DNA of 15,852 nucleotides, taken from contig CAZMAM010000036.1 of NCBI GenBank assembly GCA_964564305.1, positions 1 through 15,852 of the forward strand. Direction: 5' to 3'. Origin of the DNA: RGIG1959 sp964564305 (GTDB lineage Bacteria > Bacillota > Clostridia > Oscillospirales > Acutalibacteraceae). Positions 15,762 to 15,852 of the stretch are shown piece after piece (the stretch's first letter is position 1; the number at the start of each line of letters is the position of its first letter). Below the pieces are notes generated by a model. It saw only the letters and a list, made by a program, of their open reading frames with translations, made no database searches and had not been told where the DNA came from. A program made the translations under genes and the position numbers.

Positions 15762-15816
15762 TGTCAAGGACATTTTGAATTTGTGTAGTACCTGATTTTT
15801 GGACAGCTACACGAAT
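15208..15816 (-). CDS. IS3-family transposase (OrfB), N-terminally truncated
   Basis: The frame, open from 15816 to its stop at 15208, encodes about 202 residues of an IS3-type DDE transposase with an rve integrase core. Counting from the first open codon, the triad is D47 (WTSDFTYI), D107 (FHSDRGTQY) and E143 (NAVCESFF), with exactly 35 residues between the second D and E, the IS3 hallmark. The C-terminus YYNSKRPHGSLGYLTPNEVE is also typical. A full OrfB has about 100 residues before the first D, but here only 46 open codons remain and a TAG stands at 15819-15817. No good start codon precedes the core in frame; a GTG at 15633 lies after D47 and would lose it. It is therefore probably non-functional here. 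The most upstream residues (before about position 20) may come from other DNA. Confidence 0.8.
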   Translation of the reverse strand: MRVAVQKSGTTQIQNVLDKGYNLNGNYTNHLKQQFSQKAPNLVWTSDFTYIKAGGKWYYLCVVIDLFSRKVIAWNISAKPDVDLVTVAFRKAYKTRNEPEGLLFHSDRGTQYTAASFRKLLDSLNVVQSFSKKGYPFDNAVCESFFKYLKKEETNRRTYATLDDLKLSVFEYIEGYYNSKRPHGSLGYLTPNEVEAAYWERK

Positions 15817-15852
15817 CTATTCCCTATGTTATGGACAGTACATCCCGTGCGC
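15762..15852. repeat. GGACA direct repeats, possible end of another mobile element
   Basis: GGACA occurs at 15768, 15801 and 15833, spaced 33 and 32 bases, about three helical turns each. The stretch starts TGTCAAGG at 15762 and lies where the IS3 transposase frame loses its expected N-terminal part. Multiple regularly spaced repeats at a terminus are known in IS21-like and some other transposons. The window ends before any gene of such an element is reached. Confidence 0.4.

Noticed and set aside
1..15852. Composite transposon carrying the seven genes
   Set aside because: The cargo is mostly core housekeeping (glutamine synthetase, FtsK, SHMT, RarA) with uniform style, the two IS ends differ at 3 of 58 positions, and the right IS lacks its transposase N-terminus.
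1..15852. CRISPR array, tRNA or rRNA genes
   Set aside because: No regularly repeated spacer pattern, cloverleaf with TTCGA-type arm, or rRNA-like conserved blocks were seen on either strand.

Overview
The window looks like chromosome from an anaerobic low-to-mid GC Firmicute, most likely class Clostridia. This rests on a type III glutamine synthetase, a giant-type 2-hydroxyacyl-CoA dehydratase activase, strong purine-rich ribosome binding sites, consensus sigma-A promoters, and a group IIC intron. It is inference from gene content; no 16S or other taxonomic marker is present. Seven complete genes are visible, with mobile DNA at both ends.

Left end (1-441). The last 58 bases of an IS3-family element (1-58) abut the 5' part of a group II intron ribozyme on the minus strand (404 down to 59). 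The intron sits three bases past a perfect 15-bp terminator hairpin (408-441) of the glutamine synthetase gene. This is a nested insertion: an IS inside a group IIC intron inside a terminator site.

Nitrogen gene and divergent spacer (466-2983). A type III glutamine synthetase (466-2559, minus) has a near-consensus promoter. Its leader holds an intrinsic terminator overlapping a competing hairpin, so it looks like an attenuator. The AT-rich spacer also carries several small palindromes and a strong promoter for the rightward operon.

Rightward operon (2984-11183). Four genes follow one another closely (20-bp overlap, then gaps of 17 and 16 bp). The first is a 994-residue protein with two tandem ATPase (activase) modules and a DUF2229/dehydratase-like C-terminal part. 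The second is a 427-residue dehydratase-like (HgdB/BcrB-type) protein. The third is an FtsK/SpoIIIE DNA translocase and the fourth is 4-alpha-glucanotransferase MalQ. The first two together match the size of the single ~1400-residue protein found in many Firmicutes. They form a candidate ATP-driven low-potential electron transfer system whose substrate cannot be read from the sequence.

Second rightward group (11422-14893). Serine hydroxymethyltransferase (glyA) is preceded by a 94-nt long imperfect palindrome. An esterase D-like alpha/beta hydrolase with a TTG start and the AAA+ protein RarA follow. A strong terminator (14913-14956) closes the group.

Right end (14957-15852). A short, possibly coding stretch is cut by a second IS3-family copy (from 15148). 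This copy lies inverted relative to the left one and its transposase frame carries the DD(35)E triad. The transposase lacks its N-terminal part: the open frame ends at 15816, and from about 15762 the DNA carries three GGACA motifs spaced 32-33 bp, suggesting the end of a further mobile element. No tRNA, rRNA or CRISPR array was seen.
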